Positions 27,395-36,122 of a DNA stretch of 64,000 nt are shown here, piece by piece. The notes below the pieces were generated by a model. The model was not told where the DNA came from. It did no database searches and was given only the letters and a program-made list of their open reading frames with translations. The DNA is from Aeromonas lacus. Lineage in GTDB: Bacteria; Pseudomonadota; Gammaproteobacteria; Enterobacterales; Aeromonadaceae. Numbering within the stretch: position 1 is the first letter of the stretch; each line of letters opens with the position of its first letter. The position numbers were made by a program, and so were the translations under genes. The stretch spans positions 1 through 64,000 of the forward strand of contig NZ_JRGM01000140.1 of NCBI RefSeq assembly GCF_000764665.1, in the 5' to 3' direction.

Positions 27395-28123
27395 ATGAAA
27401 CCGCTGTTATCCGTTGTCATCGCCGGGATGTGCGCCAGTGCGCTGCTGGCAGGTGCCGTGCAGGCCGACGAGGTCAAGGTGGCCGTAGCCGCCAACTTCA
27501 AGGGCACCATAGAGCGTATCGGCAAGGAGTTCACCGCCAAGACCGGCCACACCCTGGCTATCTCCTCTGCCGCGACCGGGGTGCTCTACACCCAGATCAG
27601 CCACGGCGCTCCGTTCGATCTCTTCCTCTCCGCCGATGTGAAAACCCCGCAGAAGCTGGAGCAGGAGGGCAAGGGGAGCGAGCGATTCACCTATGCAATC
27701 GGCCAGCTGGGGTTGTGGAAGAAGGGAGGGCCTGCGCCTGATGAGGCAACTCTGCGCAGTTGGAAGGGCAACCTTGCCATCGCCAATCCGAAAACTGCTC
27801 CCTATGGCACCGCTGCCATGGCGGCCCTCGACCATCTCAAGATCGATCCCAAGCAGTACCGCCTGCTGACCGGTACCAACATCGGCCAGACCTGGCAGTT
27901 CGTTGACACCGGTAACGCCGAGCTGGGCTTCGTCGCCTGGGCCAACCTGGTGGAAGCGGGCAAGACTGGCGAAGCCTGGGCCGTACCGGCTGACCTCTAT
28001 CCCCCTATCGAACAGCAGGGGCTGGTATTGAAGAAAGGGGCGGCGGTAGAGGCGCTGGTCGTCTGGCTCAAGGGGCCGGGTCAGGCACAGATCAAGGCTG
28101 CGGGCTATGCACTGCCGCAGTGA
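27395..28123 (+). CDS. modA: Molybdate-binding protein ModA
   Basis: A 242-residue periplasmic protein of the molybdate ABC importer. The signal peptide (LLSVVIAGMCASALLAGAVQA) is cleaved near residue 24. Ligand-site parts include VAVAANFKGTIERI, ISSAATGVLYTQISHGAPFDLFLSADV, NPKTAPYGTAAMAAL and TGTNIGQTWQFVDTGNAELGFVA. AGGAGGTAAAGG lies before the ATG. It would supply molybdenum for the cofactor genes on either side. Confidence 0.96.
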   Translation: MKPLLSVVIAGMCASALLAGAVQADEVKVAVAANFKGTIERIGKEFTAKTGHTLAISSAATGVLYTQISHGAPFDLFLSADVKTPQKLEQEGKGSERFTYAIGQLGLWKKGGPAPDEATLRSWKGNLAIANPKTAPYGTAAMAALDHLKIDPKQYRLLTGTNIGQTWQFVDTGNAELGFVAWANLVEAGKTGEAWAVPADLYPPIEQQGLVLKKGAAVEALVVWLKGPGQAQIKAAGYALPQ

Positions 28124-28227
28124 TGGCATGGCAGATCTGCTAACGGCGGGCTGGCCTTCGGGTCGGACCGCCTGTGCGATGAAAACACACTCTCCATGGT
28201 TTTCGGCATCTACCCGGGAGGCAGGCG

Positions 28228-28908
28228 ATGAGTGAAGGGGATCTGCTGGCGGTCTGGCTCACCCTGAAGCTGGCAGCCAGCACTACCGCCATCCTGCTGC
28301 TGCTCTCGCCGCCGCTGGCCTGGTGGCTGTCGCGTAGCCAGCATCGGCTCAGACCCGTGGTAGAAGCCCTGGTGGCGCTGCCGCTGGTGCTGCCGCCAAC
28401 GGTGCTCGGTTTCTATCTGCTGCTGGCCTTCTCCCCCTCCTACGGATTGGGCGCCTGGTGGCGCGACACCTTCGGTGCGCCGCTCGCGTTCAGTTTTACC
28501 GGCCTGCTGCTCGCCTCCATCCTCTACTCGCTTCCCTTCGTGGTGCAGCCGCTCACCTCCGCCTTCGTCAACATGGGCAACAAGGAGCTGGAGGCCGCCG
28601 CTACCCTGGGATTCGGCCCGGTTGAGCGCTTCTTTCACATCATCTTGCCGATGACGCTGCCCAGCTTCGTGATGGCGGCGGCGCTCGGCTTTGCCCACAC
28701 CCTAGGGGAGTTCGGGGTGGTGCTGATGATTGGCGGTAATATCCCGGGCGAGACCCAGGTACTCTCCATCGCCCTGTTTGATCATGTGGAGGCGATGGAT
28801 TACCAAAATGCCCATATTCTGGCGGGGGTGCTGATGGGCTTCTCGCTGGTGATGCTGGTGCTGGTGTACGGCGTGCTGCAGCGCCGGCAACGGAGGCTGT
28901 TCGGATGA
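28228..28908 (+). CDS. modB: Molybdate ABC transporter permease ModB
   Basis: A 226-residue inner-membrane permease with about five helices. The EAA loop that contacts ModC is ELEAAATLGFGPVERFFHIILP (about 120-141). LPLVLPPTVLGFYLLLAF and GEFGVVLMIGGNIPGETQ are typical of ModB. GGGAGG precedes the ATG. There is a 104-bp gap after modA, and its end overlaps modC by ATGA. Confidence 0.96.
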   Translation: MSEGDLLAVWLTLKLAASTTAILLLLSPPLAWWLSRSQHRLRPVVEALVALPLVLPPTVLGFYLLLAFSPSYGLGAWWRDTFGAPLAFSFTGLLLASILYSLPFVVQPLTSAFVNMGNKELEAAATLGFGPVERFFHIILPMTLPSFVMAAALGFAHTLGEFGVVLMIGGNIPGETQVLSIALFDHVEAMDYQNAHILAGVLMGFSLVMLVLVYGVLQRRQRRLFG

Positions 28909-29981
28909 GCGAAATCCTCACGGCACACCCGCTGCAGTTCAAGGTGCAGCGCCAGTTCGGCGCCTTTACCCTCGATTGCGAGCTGGCCTTGGAGCTGGGG
29001 GGCATCCTCGGTCTGTTCGGCCCTTCCGGCTGCGGCAAGAGCAGCTTGCTGCGCATCATCGCCGGGCTGGATCGCGCACCGGGTGACACCTTGAACTGGC
29101 AGGGCAGGGCGCTAAGCGATCTGCTGCCCGAAGCGCGCCGGATCGGACTGGTGTTTCAGGATTCGCGCCTTTTTCCTCACTTGAGCGTGCTTGGCAACCT
29201 GCAACTGGCGGCCCGCAAGGGGCAAGGGCGCTGGCAACCCGAGGCGTTGGCGAAGCGGCTCGGCTTTGCCGAACTGCTGCCCCAGCCGGCCCACGGCCTC
29301 TCCGGCGGCCAGCGCCAGCGGGTGGCGCTGGCCCGGGCTCTGTTGGCCGAACCGGATCTGCTGCTGCTCGATGAGCCTTTTTCCGCGCTGGATCGGCGCA
29401 GCCGCATCCATCAGGCCCACGTGCTCAAGGGGTTGCAGCAGGAGAGCGGCATCCCGATGATCTTCGTCAGCCACGCCATGGAGGAGGTGAGCCTGCTCTG
29501 CGATCAGCTGGTGTTGCTGGCGGATGGCCGGGTGGAGGCGCAAGGTCGACCGAGCGAGATCTTCGCCCGTACCGACCTTTCGCTCGCCAGTCGCGACGAC
29601 GCAGGGGTGATGCTGACGGCGACCCTCTCTCACTACGATAACGACGAGCAGATGGCTACTCTGCTGCTTGGTGAGCAACAATTGCGGGTCACCATGACTC
29701 ATGTGCCGGACGAGGGGGGCCCCCTGCAGATCAAGGTGGCCGGGCGGGACGTGGTGATTGCCACCGCCCCCATCGAGCACTCCAGCCTCTCCAACTGCCT
29801 CACCACCCGATTGCTGGCCGAGCGCGAGGTACGCCCCGGCCAGACCCTGTTGCAGTTGGCGCTGGGTCAGCAGATACTGCTGGCCCGGATCACCAGCCGC
29901 TCCGCCAGACGGCTGGCGCTCGCCCCGAACCAGCAGATCTACGCCTATATCAAGGCGGTGAGTCTGGTCAGCGAAGGTTGA
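28905..29981 (+). CDS. modC: Molybdate ABC transporter ATPase ModC
   Basis: A 358-residue ATPase that drives molybdate import. Walker A is GPSGCGKSS, the signature is LSGGQRQRVALARAL, Walker B is LLLLDEPFSALD, and the switch histidine is in VSHAMEEV. A C-terminal TOBE (Mop) domain at about 285-352 (SSLSNCLTTRLLAE) can bind molybdate and regulate the pump. Length matches E. coli (352). Confidence 0.97.
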   Translation: MSEILTAHPLQFKVQRQFGAFTLDCELALELGGILGLFGPSGCGKSSLLRIIAGLDRAPGDTLNWQGRALSDLLPEARRIGLVFQDSRLFPHLSVLGNLQLAARKGQGRWQPEALAKRLGFAELLPQPAHGLSGGQRQRVALARALLAEPDLLLLDEPFSALDRRSRIHQAHVLKGLQQESGIPMIFVSHAMEEVSLLCDQLVLLADGRVEAQGRPSEIFARTDLSLASRDDAGVMLTATLSHYDNDEQMATLLLGEQQLRVTMTHVPDEGGPLQIKVAGRDVVIATAPIEHSSLSNCLTTRLLAEREVRPGQTLLQLALGQQILLARITSRSARRLALAPNQQIYAYIKAVSLVSEG

Positions 29982-30057
29982 GCGGGATATATCTGGTTGA
30001 AGCATAAAAAACGAAGAACAGGATGGTTCAGCGGATGAGTCGAGAGGCAATGAACTG

Positions 30058-30834
30058 ATGCGCCGCAATCAGGTGATGAAATCCAACGGTCTTGCCCTGC
30101 GCTGTGCGGGGGAGGGCCCCTTGTTGCTGCTGCTGCATGGGCTGGGCTCCTCCAGCCTCGACTGGCAGGCACAAATAGAGCATTTTTCCGAGCACTACCG
30201 GGTGGTGGCGCTCGACCTGCGTGGCCACGGCCAGAGCATGCAGGAGGGGCCGTTCGACGTGGCCACTCTGGCGGCGGATGTAGTGCGCTGGCTTGATGAG
30301 CAATCCGGCCCCGCCTGGGTGGTGGGTCTCTCCCTGGGGGCCATGGTGGCGCTGGAGCTGGCGCTGCAACTGCCGCACAAGGTGCAGGGGCTGGTGCTGG
30401 TCAACGGCTTTAGCGAATTTCTGCTGGAGACCCCCAAAGAGCAGGAGCGGTTTGCCCAGCGGCTCAAGTGGCTGCGCTGGTTTGGCATGCGTCCGCTCGC
30501 GTGGTGGCTCGGCCGCGAGCTCTTTCCCGGCCCTGAGCTGGCTCAGGTGCGTCACACCTTCCGGCTGCGTTTCGTGCGCAATAAAAAGAAAACCTACAAG
30601 GCGTTGCTGGAGGCGCTGCCCGGCTGGTCGGTACGCGCGCGGCTCGGCAACATCTGGCAGCCGGTGGCCATCATCTCCACCAGTCACGACTATCTGCCGC
30701 TCGCCAAGCGGGTGGAGCAGTTCGCCTCCTTGCCCAACGCTACCATCCACACCCCCGAGGGTCACCACGCCTGGCCGGCGGAAGACCCCTCCGGTTTCAA
30801 TCATTTGCTTCACCGGATTTTAGAAACTCATTAA
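30058..30834 (+). CDS. Alpha/beta hydrolase
   Basis: A 258-residue alpha/beta-hydrolase fold protein. The oxyanion region is LLLLLHGLGSSSLDW, the nucleophile elbow is GLSLGAM (Ser about 93), and the histidine lies in TPEGHHAWPAEDP. The acid residue is probably in the ISTSHDYLPLA strand. It has no signal peptide. The gene lies 76 bp after modC on the same strand and is followed by a large inverted repeat. The substrate cannot be named; family members include BioH-, PcaD- and YfhR-like esterases. Confidence 0.85.
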   Translation: MRRNQVMKSNGLALRCAGEGPLLLLLHGLGSSSLDWQAQIEHFSEHYRVVALDLRGHGQSMQEGPFDVATLAADVVRWLDEQSGPAWVVGLSLGAMVALELALQLPHKVQGLVLVNGFSEFLLETPKEQERFAQRLKWLRWFGMRPLAWWLGRELFPGPELAQVRHTFRLRFVRNKKKTYKALLEALPGWSVRARLGNIWQPVAIISTSHDYLPLAKRVEQFASLPNATIHTPEGHHAWPAEDPSGFNHLLHRILETH

Positions 30835-30864
30835 ACTTGTCGCCTTTCAACTCCGTGTATGTAG

Positions 30865-30910
30865 TGGTCCGATCGCCTTGCCTGTGGCAGTTGGCAAGGC
30901 AATCGGACCA
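30865..30910. repeat. Large inverted repeat before the ParM-like gene
   Basis: Two 18-base arms, TGGTCCGATCGCCTTGCC and GGCAAGGCAATCGGACCA, pair at 17 of 18 positions around a 10-base loop. It lies 30 bp after the hydrolase stop and 28 bp before the ParM-like start, and is followed by ATTTTG. It could be a terminator for the upstream operon or a centromere/operator site for the ParM-ParR-like pair. Confidence 0.75.
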
Positions 30911-30938
30911 ATTTTGCTCTATCAACAGGTGCTTCCCC

Positions 30939-31982
30939 ATGTCTGAAGTAATGAAAATGGCCATCGATGATGGCTCGACCAACGTCAAGGTGAGCTGGAT
31001 TGAGAACAAGGTGCTCAAGACCATCATCTCTCCCAACTCTTTTCGCAAGGACTGGAAGAGTGCCGCATTGCGTAAAGACAAGAAGATCTACAACTACGAG
31101 ATAGGCAATACCAAATACACCTATGATGCGACGTCGGACAAATCGCTGGCGACCACTCATGTTGAGTACCAGTATGACGATCTCAACCTGCTCTCCGTGC
31201 ATCATGCCCTGCTGCAAACCGGCGTAACTCCCTGTGACGTGGCCATTACCGTGACCCTGCCCATCACCGAGTTCTATCACCCGGATGATTGCCAGCGTAA
31301 CGAAGAGAAGATCGAGAAGAAGCGTCGTAACCTGATGCGTGCCATCACCCTCAACAAGGGCGAACTGTTCAACATCGTCAGCGTGGAAGTGATGCCGGAG
31401 AGCCTGCCAGCGGCACTCTCTCGTCTGGTCGGTTCTGGCTGCAACGAATTTACCAAAACGCTGGTGATCGACTGCGGTGGCACCACCCTGGACATGGGGA
31501 TCATCGTCGGCGAGTTTGACGATGTCTCCGATGTCTACGGCAACAACGAGATCGGCGTCTCCATGGTGACCGATGCGACCCGCAAGGCGCTGGCGGCAGC
31601 AGACAGCGATTCGAGCTATCTGGTGGCCAACGAGTTCATCAAGCGTCGTCACGACATGAGTTTCGTGCGCGAGGTGGTCAACGACGAGAGCCAGATCCCG
31701 CGCATCCTCGAGAAGATGCAAAACAAGATCGACGAACTGGGCTCCCAGGTTGCCCACGAAGCCAAGAAGTTTGCCAAGAACCCGAACCGCGTCTATCTGG
31801 TCGGCGGTGGTGCTTCCCTCATCCACGATGCCATTAAAGCGGCCTACCCGACTCTGGGTGACAGAGTCGAGCTGCTGGATGATGCCCAGTCCGCACTGGC
31901 CCGCGAGATCTGCCTCTACACCACCGAAGAGGATGAGGTCTATCGCGAAGCGCCCGTGATGGCCGAGGTTGGCGATGAGTAG
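30939..31982 (+). CDS. ParM/StbA-family actin-like protein
   Basis: A 347-residue actin-like ATPase closely resembling plasmid R1 ParM. Shared parts are IDDGSTNVKVSW (phosphate 1), SPNSFRKDW, VHHALLQTG, VTLPITEFY, LVIDCGGTTLDMG (phosphate 2), VMPES, GVSMVT and the adenosine motif VYLVGGGASLIHDAIK. ParM forms filaments that push plasmid copies apart, with ParR at parC. The start at 30939 puts MKMAIDDGST near the N-terminus as in ParM; the frame is open upstream to 30837 across the inverted repeat without similarity. The next gene overlaps it by 8 bp. There are no replication genes here, so it is a chromosomal copy with unknown cargo. Confidence 0.88.
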   Translation: MSEVMKMAIDDGSTNVKVSWIENKVLKTIISPNSFRKDWKSAALRKDKKIYNYEIGNTKYTYDATSDKSLATTHVEYQYDDLNLLSVHHALLQTGVTPCDVAITVTLPITEFYHPDDCQRNEEKIEKKRRNLMRAITLNKGELFNIVSVEVMPESLPAALSRLVGSGCNEFTKTLVIDCGGTTLDMGIIVGEFDDVSDVYGNNEIGVSMVTDATRKALAAADSDSSYLVANEFIKRRHDMSFVREVVNDESQIPRILEKMQNKIDELGSQVAHEAKKFAKNPNRVYLVGGGASLIHDAIKAAYPTLGDRVELLDDAQSALAREICLYTTEEDEVYREAPVMAEVGDE

Positions 31983-32790
31983 TCAACTCAAGCGCATGTC
32001 CTTCTCCATCTATATGGATCCGGGGGCGCTGGAGTCTGATCGCTATGCGGTCGGGGTGTTGCAGAACTGGTATCAGCGGGCGCGCAAGATCCAGGATGGC
32101 AGCGAGGAGTTTGACTTCTCCAAGAGCCGCTTCCACAAGGATATCTATCTCTCGGGCATGTTCATGTATGTACTGGCGCCCAACCTCTGCAAGGCGATTG
32201 CCAATGCATTGGGGCCGGAGCAGGTGAGCATGACCACCCTGCGCCATGCCTTTGCCAGCTGTGGTTTCCATCTGGGCGGGGAGGGCAACGAACGCCCCGC
32301 TACGGATGCCATGGTTGAGGAGATAGTGGCACGACTGGCTCCGCGGCTGGAGCAGGCAGATAACGGTTCGCTGGCTGACGAGATTGTGAGTCGTCTTGGC
32401 CAGCAGGGAGGAGCACCCTCTTCCGACCAGTTGGTGGAGGAGATAGTGAGCCGCCTTGGTGAGCAGCAGCCCACCGAGCTGTGGGATGAGCTGAGGCAAG
32501 GTCTGCCAACCCCCCTCGATCATGAGCAGCTGGCTGAAGCGATTGCGGGCAAGTTGCCATCAACTGCAGGCGAGCAGGATCTGGCGCCGCTGCAGAGCAG
32601 CATCCAGTTGTTGTCCCGTCAGCTGGAAGAGCAATCGCGTCTGATCCGCGAGCAGCACAGATTGATCCAGCGGCTGGCCAGTGCGCCGGTGCGACAGGGC
32701 AGTGATGGCGCTGAGGCTGAACCCATAGTGGAAGATTTGTCGGCTCAAGTAGCCAACATCAAACGAGTCAAGGCCAAGGGTATTTTCTGA
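31975..32790 (+). CDS. ParR/StbB-like partner protein with helical repeats
   Basis: A 271-residue protein, translationally coupled to the ParM-like gene (start ATG 31975, GAGG 7 bases upstream). The N-terminal ~105 residues (MSFSIYMDPG, NWYQRARKIQ, HKDIYLSGMFMYVLAPNLCKAIANAL) have the composition of a DNA-binding ParR-like domain. From about 105-190 comes a run of related units: MVEEIVARL, LADEIVSRLGQQ, LVEEIVSRLGEQQ, LAEAIAGKL. A coiled coil follows (LSRQLEEQSRLIREQHRLIQRL, about 208-230), then a short basic end. It would be the adaptor linking DNA to the filament. The repeat-rich extension is longer than plasmid ParR (about 117 residues in R1). Confidence 0.6.
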   Translation: MSSQLKRMSFSIYMDPGALESDRYAVGVLQNWYQRARKIQDGSEEFDFSKSRFHKDIYLSGMFMYVLAPNLCKAIANALGPEQVSMTTLRHAFASCGFHLGGEGNERPATDAMVEEIVARLAPRLEQADNGSLADEIVSRLGQQGGAPSSDQLVEEIVSRLGEQQPTELWDELRQGLPTPLDHEQLAEAIAGKLPSTAGEQDLAPLQSSIQLLSRQLEEQSRLIREQHRLIQRLASAPVRQGSDGAEAEPIVEDLSAQVANIKRVKAKGIF

Positions 32791-32815
32791 CGGCACTTGA
32801 CGTAAAAAACAATGC

Positions 32816-32844
32816 AAAAAGCCGACCCATGGGGTCGGCTTTTT
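32816..32844. terminator. Bidirectional terminator between the ParM/ParR-like operon and moeB
   Basis: Stem AAAAGCCGACCC / GGGTCGGCTTTT with a short loop, flanked by A5 and T5. It serves the plus-strand operon and may also act for moeAB, which ends 43 bp away. Confidence 0.9.
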
Positions 32845-32887
32845 ATTGGCTGCAACTGAGCACATCGCTATGCGGGAGCTGCCGTGC

Positions 32888-33643
32888 TTACGGATGTGAG
32901 CAGACCGGACACTCGGGGCGCTTGGGCAGTTTCATCTCGCGAAAGGTGCCGCTTAGGCCGTCGATCATCAGCAGGCGGCCGCTGTAGCTCTTGCCCATGT
33001 CGGCCAGCAGTTTGATTGCTTCGAGTGCTTGCAGGCTGCCCACCAATCCCACCACGGGGGCAAGCACTCCCGCCTCGACACAGGTGAGGGCCTGCTCGCC
33101 AAACAGGGCGCTGAGGCAGGCGTAGCAGGGCTCATCCTGCTGCCAGGTGAAGCTGCAGAGCTGACCCTCCAGCCGGATGGCGGCGCCGCTGACCAGCGGT
33201 ACGCCGTGCTGGCGCGCCTTTTGGTTGAGCAGGTTGCGAATGGCCAGATTGTCGGTGCAGTCGAGCACCAGCTGATGCCGTGGCAGCAGGGTATCGAGCA
33301 GCGCCTCATCGGCCACGGCAGCGTGGGTCTCCACATCAAGCCAGGGGTTGAGGGCGCGCAGCGATTGTGCTGCTGAGTCCACCTTGTAGTGGCCGAGGCG
33401 CGCATCGTTGTGCAGCACCTGCCGCTGCAGGTTGGAGAGCTCCACCTTGTCGAAATCGACCAGGGTGAGCTGGCCTACTCCAGCCACAGCTAGATACTGG
33501 CTGGTGGCGCAGCCGAGGCCACCGGCGCCAATCACCAGAACATGGGCCAGTTTGAGCGCCTCCTGCCCCTCGAAATCGAAGGATTTGAGGATGATCTGGC
33601 GGTTGTAGCGCAACAGCTCGGCGTCGCTCAGGATCTCGCTCAC
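32888..33643 (-). CDS. moeB: Molybdopterin-synthase adenylyltransferase MoeB
   Basis: A 251-residue E1-like enzyme that activates the MoaD C-terminus with ATP. The nucleotide fold is [23 protein letters not shown], followed by [16 protein letters not shown]. The adenylation and acceptor region is [15 protein letters not shown]. Zinc cysteines are CYACL and the C-terminal CPVC. It overlaps moeA by ATGA and is the second gene of moeAB. Confidence 0.97.
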   Translation of the reverse strand: MSEILSDAELLRYNRQIILKSFDFEGQEALKLAHVLVIGAGGLGCATSQYLAVAGVGQLTLVDFDKVELSNLQRQVLHNDARLGHYKVDSAAQSLRALNPWLDVETHAAVADEALLDTLLPRHQLVLDCTDNLAIRNLLNQKARQHGVPLVSGAAIRLEGQLCSFTWQQDEPCYACLSALFGEQALTCVEAGVLAPVVGLVGSLQALEAIKLLADMGKSYSGRLLMIDGLSGTFREMKLPKRPECPVCSHP

Positions 33644-34866
33644 AGCAGCAATCCCCCGAATGGTTCGACGGTGACGGTTTCGCCCGTAGCGACGCGGCCA
33701 CGCTCACGCTCAAGGATGATGTAGCAGTTGGCCCGCGACAGGGAGCTGAACACGGCGGAGTCCTGCGAGCCGGTGCTGCGCACCTCAAGGCCGTTTGGTC
33801 CCTGACTCAGGATGCCGCGCTGGAAGTCGAGCCGGCCCGGACTCTTCTTGAGCGGTTCGGTGGTGACGGCCTGCAGCTGAAGCGGGCGCTCGAAGCGTTG
33901 GCCAGCCAGCTTGGCCAGCGCCGGTTGCACCAGCTGATCGAAGGTGACCATGGCGGAGACCGGGTTGCCCGGCAGGCCGAAGAACCAGGCGCGGGGCAGG
34001 CGGCCGAAGGCAAACGGCTTGCCCGGCTTGATGGCCAGCTTCCAGAAGCCGATCTCGCCGAGCTCGTCCAGCAGCTGTTTGGTGAAGTCCGCTTCCCCTA
34101 CCGAAACGCCGCCGGTGGTGATGAGCACATCGGCCTCTTCATCGGCGCGGATAAAGGCGGCACGCAGCTGGGCGGGGTCGTCCGGGATGATGCCAAGGTC
34201 GAGGCAGTCGCACCCCAGACGCGCCAGCATGGCCCGCACGCCGTAGCGGTTGGAGTCGTAGATATCACCGTGTGCGAGCGGGGTGCCAACTGGCTTGAGC
34301 TCATCGCCAGTGCTGAAGATGGCCACTTTCAGTGGGCGGCGCACCGGCACGGTGGCGATGCCGAGGGAGGCCAGCAGCGGCATCTCGCGCGGGGTAAGGC
34401 GGGTGCCTGCTTGCAACACACAGGCCCCCTTGTCGATATCGCTGCCGGCGCGGCGGATATTCTGGCCCGGTTCGGGCTGTGCCAGAAAAGTGATCCGATC
34501 GCCGTCGGCCTGCGTTTCTTCCTGCATCACCACTGCATCTGTCCCTACGGGGACCGGGGCGCCAGTCATGATCCGCACGCAGTGGCCGCCGGGCCACTCG
34601 CCCTGATAGGGCTGACCGGCAAAGGCTTTGCCCGCCATGATGAGCGGGATGCCTGCAGCGAGATCGGCCAACCGCACGGCGTAACCGTCCATGGCGGAGT
34701 TGTCGAACGGGGGCACGGCGAGGGGAGAGGCGATGTTGCTGGCAAGGATCCGGCCAAGGGCCTGTGGCAGGGGCAGTTGCTCGCTGTCGCAACAGCAGGC
34801 GAGTTGCTCCAGCATTCCTTGCAGGGCATCGCTTAACGGCAGTAGTCCGCTGGTATCAAATCCCAT
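33640..34866 (-). CDS. moeA: Molybdopterin molybdenumtransferase MoeA
   Basis: Inserts molybdate into adenylylated molybdopterin. It is 408 residues from the ATG at 34866 (E. coli 411). An ATG six bases further up (34872) is in frame but only 2 bases from the AGAGG site. Family parts are [73 protein letters not shown] and [14 protein letters not shown]. Domain III/IV ends with [16 protein letters not shown]. It is divergent from folE; the two enzymes sit on the two GTP-derived pterin routes. Confidence 0.97.
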   Translation of the reverse strand: MGFDTSGLLPLSDALQGMLEQLACCCDSEQLPLPQALGRILASNIASPLAVPPFDNSAMDGYAVRLADLAAGIPLIMAGKAFAGQPYQGEWPGGHCVRIMTGAPVPVGTDAVVMQEETQADGDRITFLAQPEPGQNIRRAGSDIDKGACVLQAGTRLTPREMPLLASLGIATVPVRRPLKVAIFSTGDELKPVGTPLAHGDIYDSNRYGVRAMLARLGCDCLDLGIIPDDPAQLRAAFIRADEEADVLITTGGVSVGEADFTKQLLDELGEIGFWKLAIKPGKPFAFGRLPRAWFFGLPGNPVSAMVTFDQLVQPALAKLAGQRFERPLQLQAVTTEPLKKSPGRLDFQRGILSQGPNGLEVRSTGSQDSAVFSSLSRANCYIILERERGRVATGETVTVEPFGGLLL

Positions 34867-35093
34867 CGTCATGACCTCTTCTGATGATTGAAGGCGGGAT
34901 TATCACAAAAATTGCCGGGGATGGGCAGCGGATGGGGCGGTAAAAGTCGGGCTATGGTCATAAAGTATGATGACGGACGCAAGTTGACTTGAATATTGGC
35001 GGCAATGGCCGTTTACTATGCCGCCTTACAATCATCAAGCTTGGGGTGGCCAGCGTGGCGGCCCCGACGTCCCTGAGCATGGGAGAGAAGAGA

Positions 35094-35750
35094 ATGACAA
35101 CACTGAGTCAGGAAGCCTTGCTGGTCAGGGCGGCCCTCGAGGCACAGGGACTGGAAACCCCCCTGGTTGCCAACGAGCTGGACAGTCAGCAGAAGCGCGA
35201 AAAGATCGAAGGCCACATGCGCGCCATCATGGAGACGCTCGGTCTGGATCTGGCCGATGACAGTCTGGCCGAGACGCCGCACCGCATTGCCAAGATGTAC
35301 GTCAACGAGATCTTCTCCGGCCTTGATTATTCCACCTTCCCCAAGGTGACGGTGATCGAGAACAAGATGCAGGTGGACGAGATGATCATGGTGCGGGACA
35401 TCAGTCTCACCAGTACCTGCGAGCATCACTTCGTTACCATCGATGGGCTGGCCCATGTGGCCTACATTCCCCGCGGCAAGGTGATCGGGCTCTCCAAAAT
35501 CAACCGTATCGTGCAGTTCTTTGCCCGCCGACCACAGGTGCAGGAGCGACTGACCCAGCAGATCCTGCTGGCGCTGCAGACCCTGCTTGGCACCAAGGAT
35601 GTGGCCATCAGCATCAAGGCGACCCACTACTGCGTGAAGGCGCGCGGGGTGATGGATTCCACCTCCTATACCACCACCACCTCCCTCGGTGGCGTCTTCA
35701 AGACCCAGCCCGATACCCGCGCCGAGTTTCTGTCCGGCCTGAAGAGCTGA
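35094..35750 (+). CDS. folE: GTP cyclohydrolase I FolE
   Basis: Converts GTP to 7,8-dihydroneopterin triphosphate, the first step of folate synthesis. It is 218 residues from ATG 35094, with GGAG/AGAAGAG upstream; the frame opens at 34989 without similarity before [24 protein letters not shown]. Zinc ligands are in STCEHHFV and THYCVKARG. Other motifs are [25 protein letters not shown] and [27 protein letters not shown]. It has its own terminator. Confidence 0.97.
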   Translation: MTTLSQEALLVRAALEAQGLETPLVANELDSQQKREKIEGHMRAIMETLGLDLADDSLAETPHRIAKMYVNEIFSGLDYSTFPKVTVIENKMQVDEMIMVRDISLTSTCEHHFVTIDGLAHVAYIPRGKVIGLSKINRIVQFFARRPQVQERLTQQILLALQTLLGTKDVAISIKATHYCVKARGVMDSTSYTTTTSLGGVFKTQPDTRAEFLSGLKS

Positions 35751-35754
35751 CAGG

Positions 35755-35790
35755 CAAGGAGACATGGTGCCGCAGCGCCGTGTCTCCTTG
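35755..35790 (+). terminator. Terminator of folE
   Basis: Stem CAAGGAGACA / TGTCTCCTTG with a 16-base GC-rich loop, then ATATTTC. Confidence 0.75.
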
Positions 35791-36122
35791 ATATTTCTCT
35801 CAATTTTTCCTGCTCGTAGCCCGTCAGTTTCATCGATAAATCTCCTCAAGGGATAGCCCCTCCCGGTCGATATAACTCGCCATGGCTTGTTTGGCTCTCC
35901 TGGAGAGTGCAAGCAAGCCAGCAAGGTGCCTCATTTTGCTGACTTGCCGGGACTTTTTCAGTGAGCGGTCAGGTTGGCGGCATCTTGTTAACGCGTTCGC
36001 TTCGTTCAGGTAGGGACACAGATTGATCAAGGCTGGATGAGCCGCCATGGAGGTGGTGACAGCGAACCGTATCCATACGGTTCAGACGGGCGTTATCTGT
36101 TCACTCAAATCCAGGACATGCC
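35791..36122. other. Intergenic region folE to chemotaxis receptor
   Basis: About 330 bp without a convincing gene. The minus strand has a short frame ending at 35830 (34-72 codons depending on start) with no ribosome site or family resemblance. A 20-bp dyad lies at 36064-36083, described separately. Confidence 0.5.
36064..36083. repeat. Perfect dyad upstream of chemotaxis receptor gene
   Basis: GAACCGTAT and ATACGGTTC form perfect 9-bp arms with a 2-base spacer, 40 bp before the receptor start. The short spacer suits a dimeric regulator better than a terminator. No known consensus recognised. Confidence 0.45.

Noticed and set aside
35830-36048. Minus-strand frame of 72 codons after folE
   Set aside because: No ribosome site, no recognisable family, unusual composition; kept only as a note in the intergenic entry.
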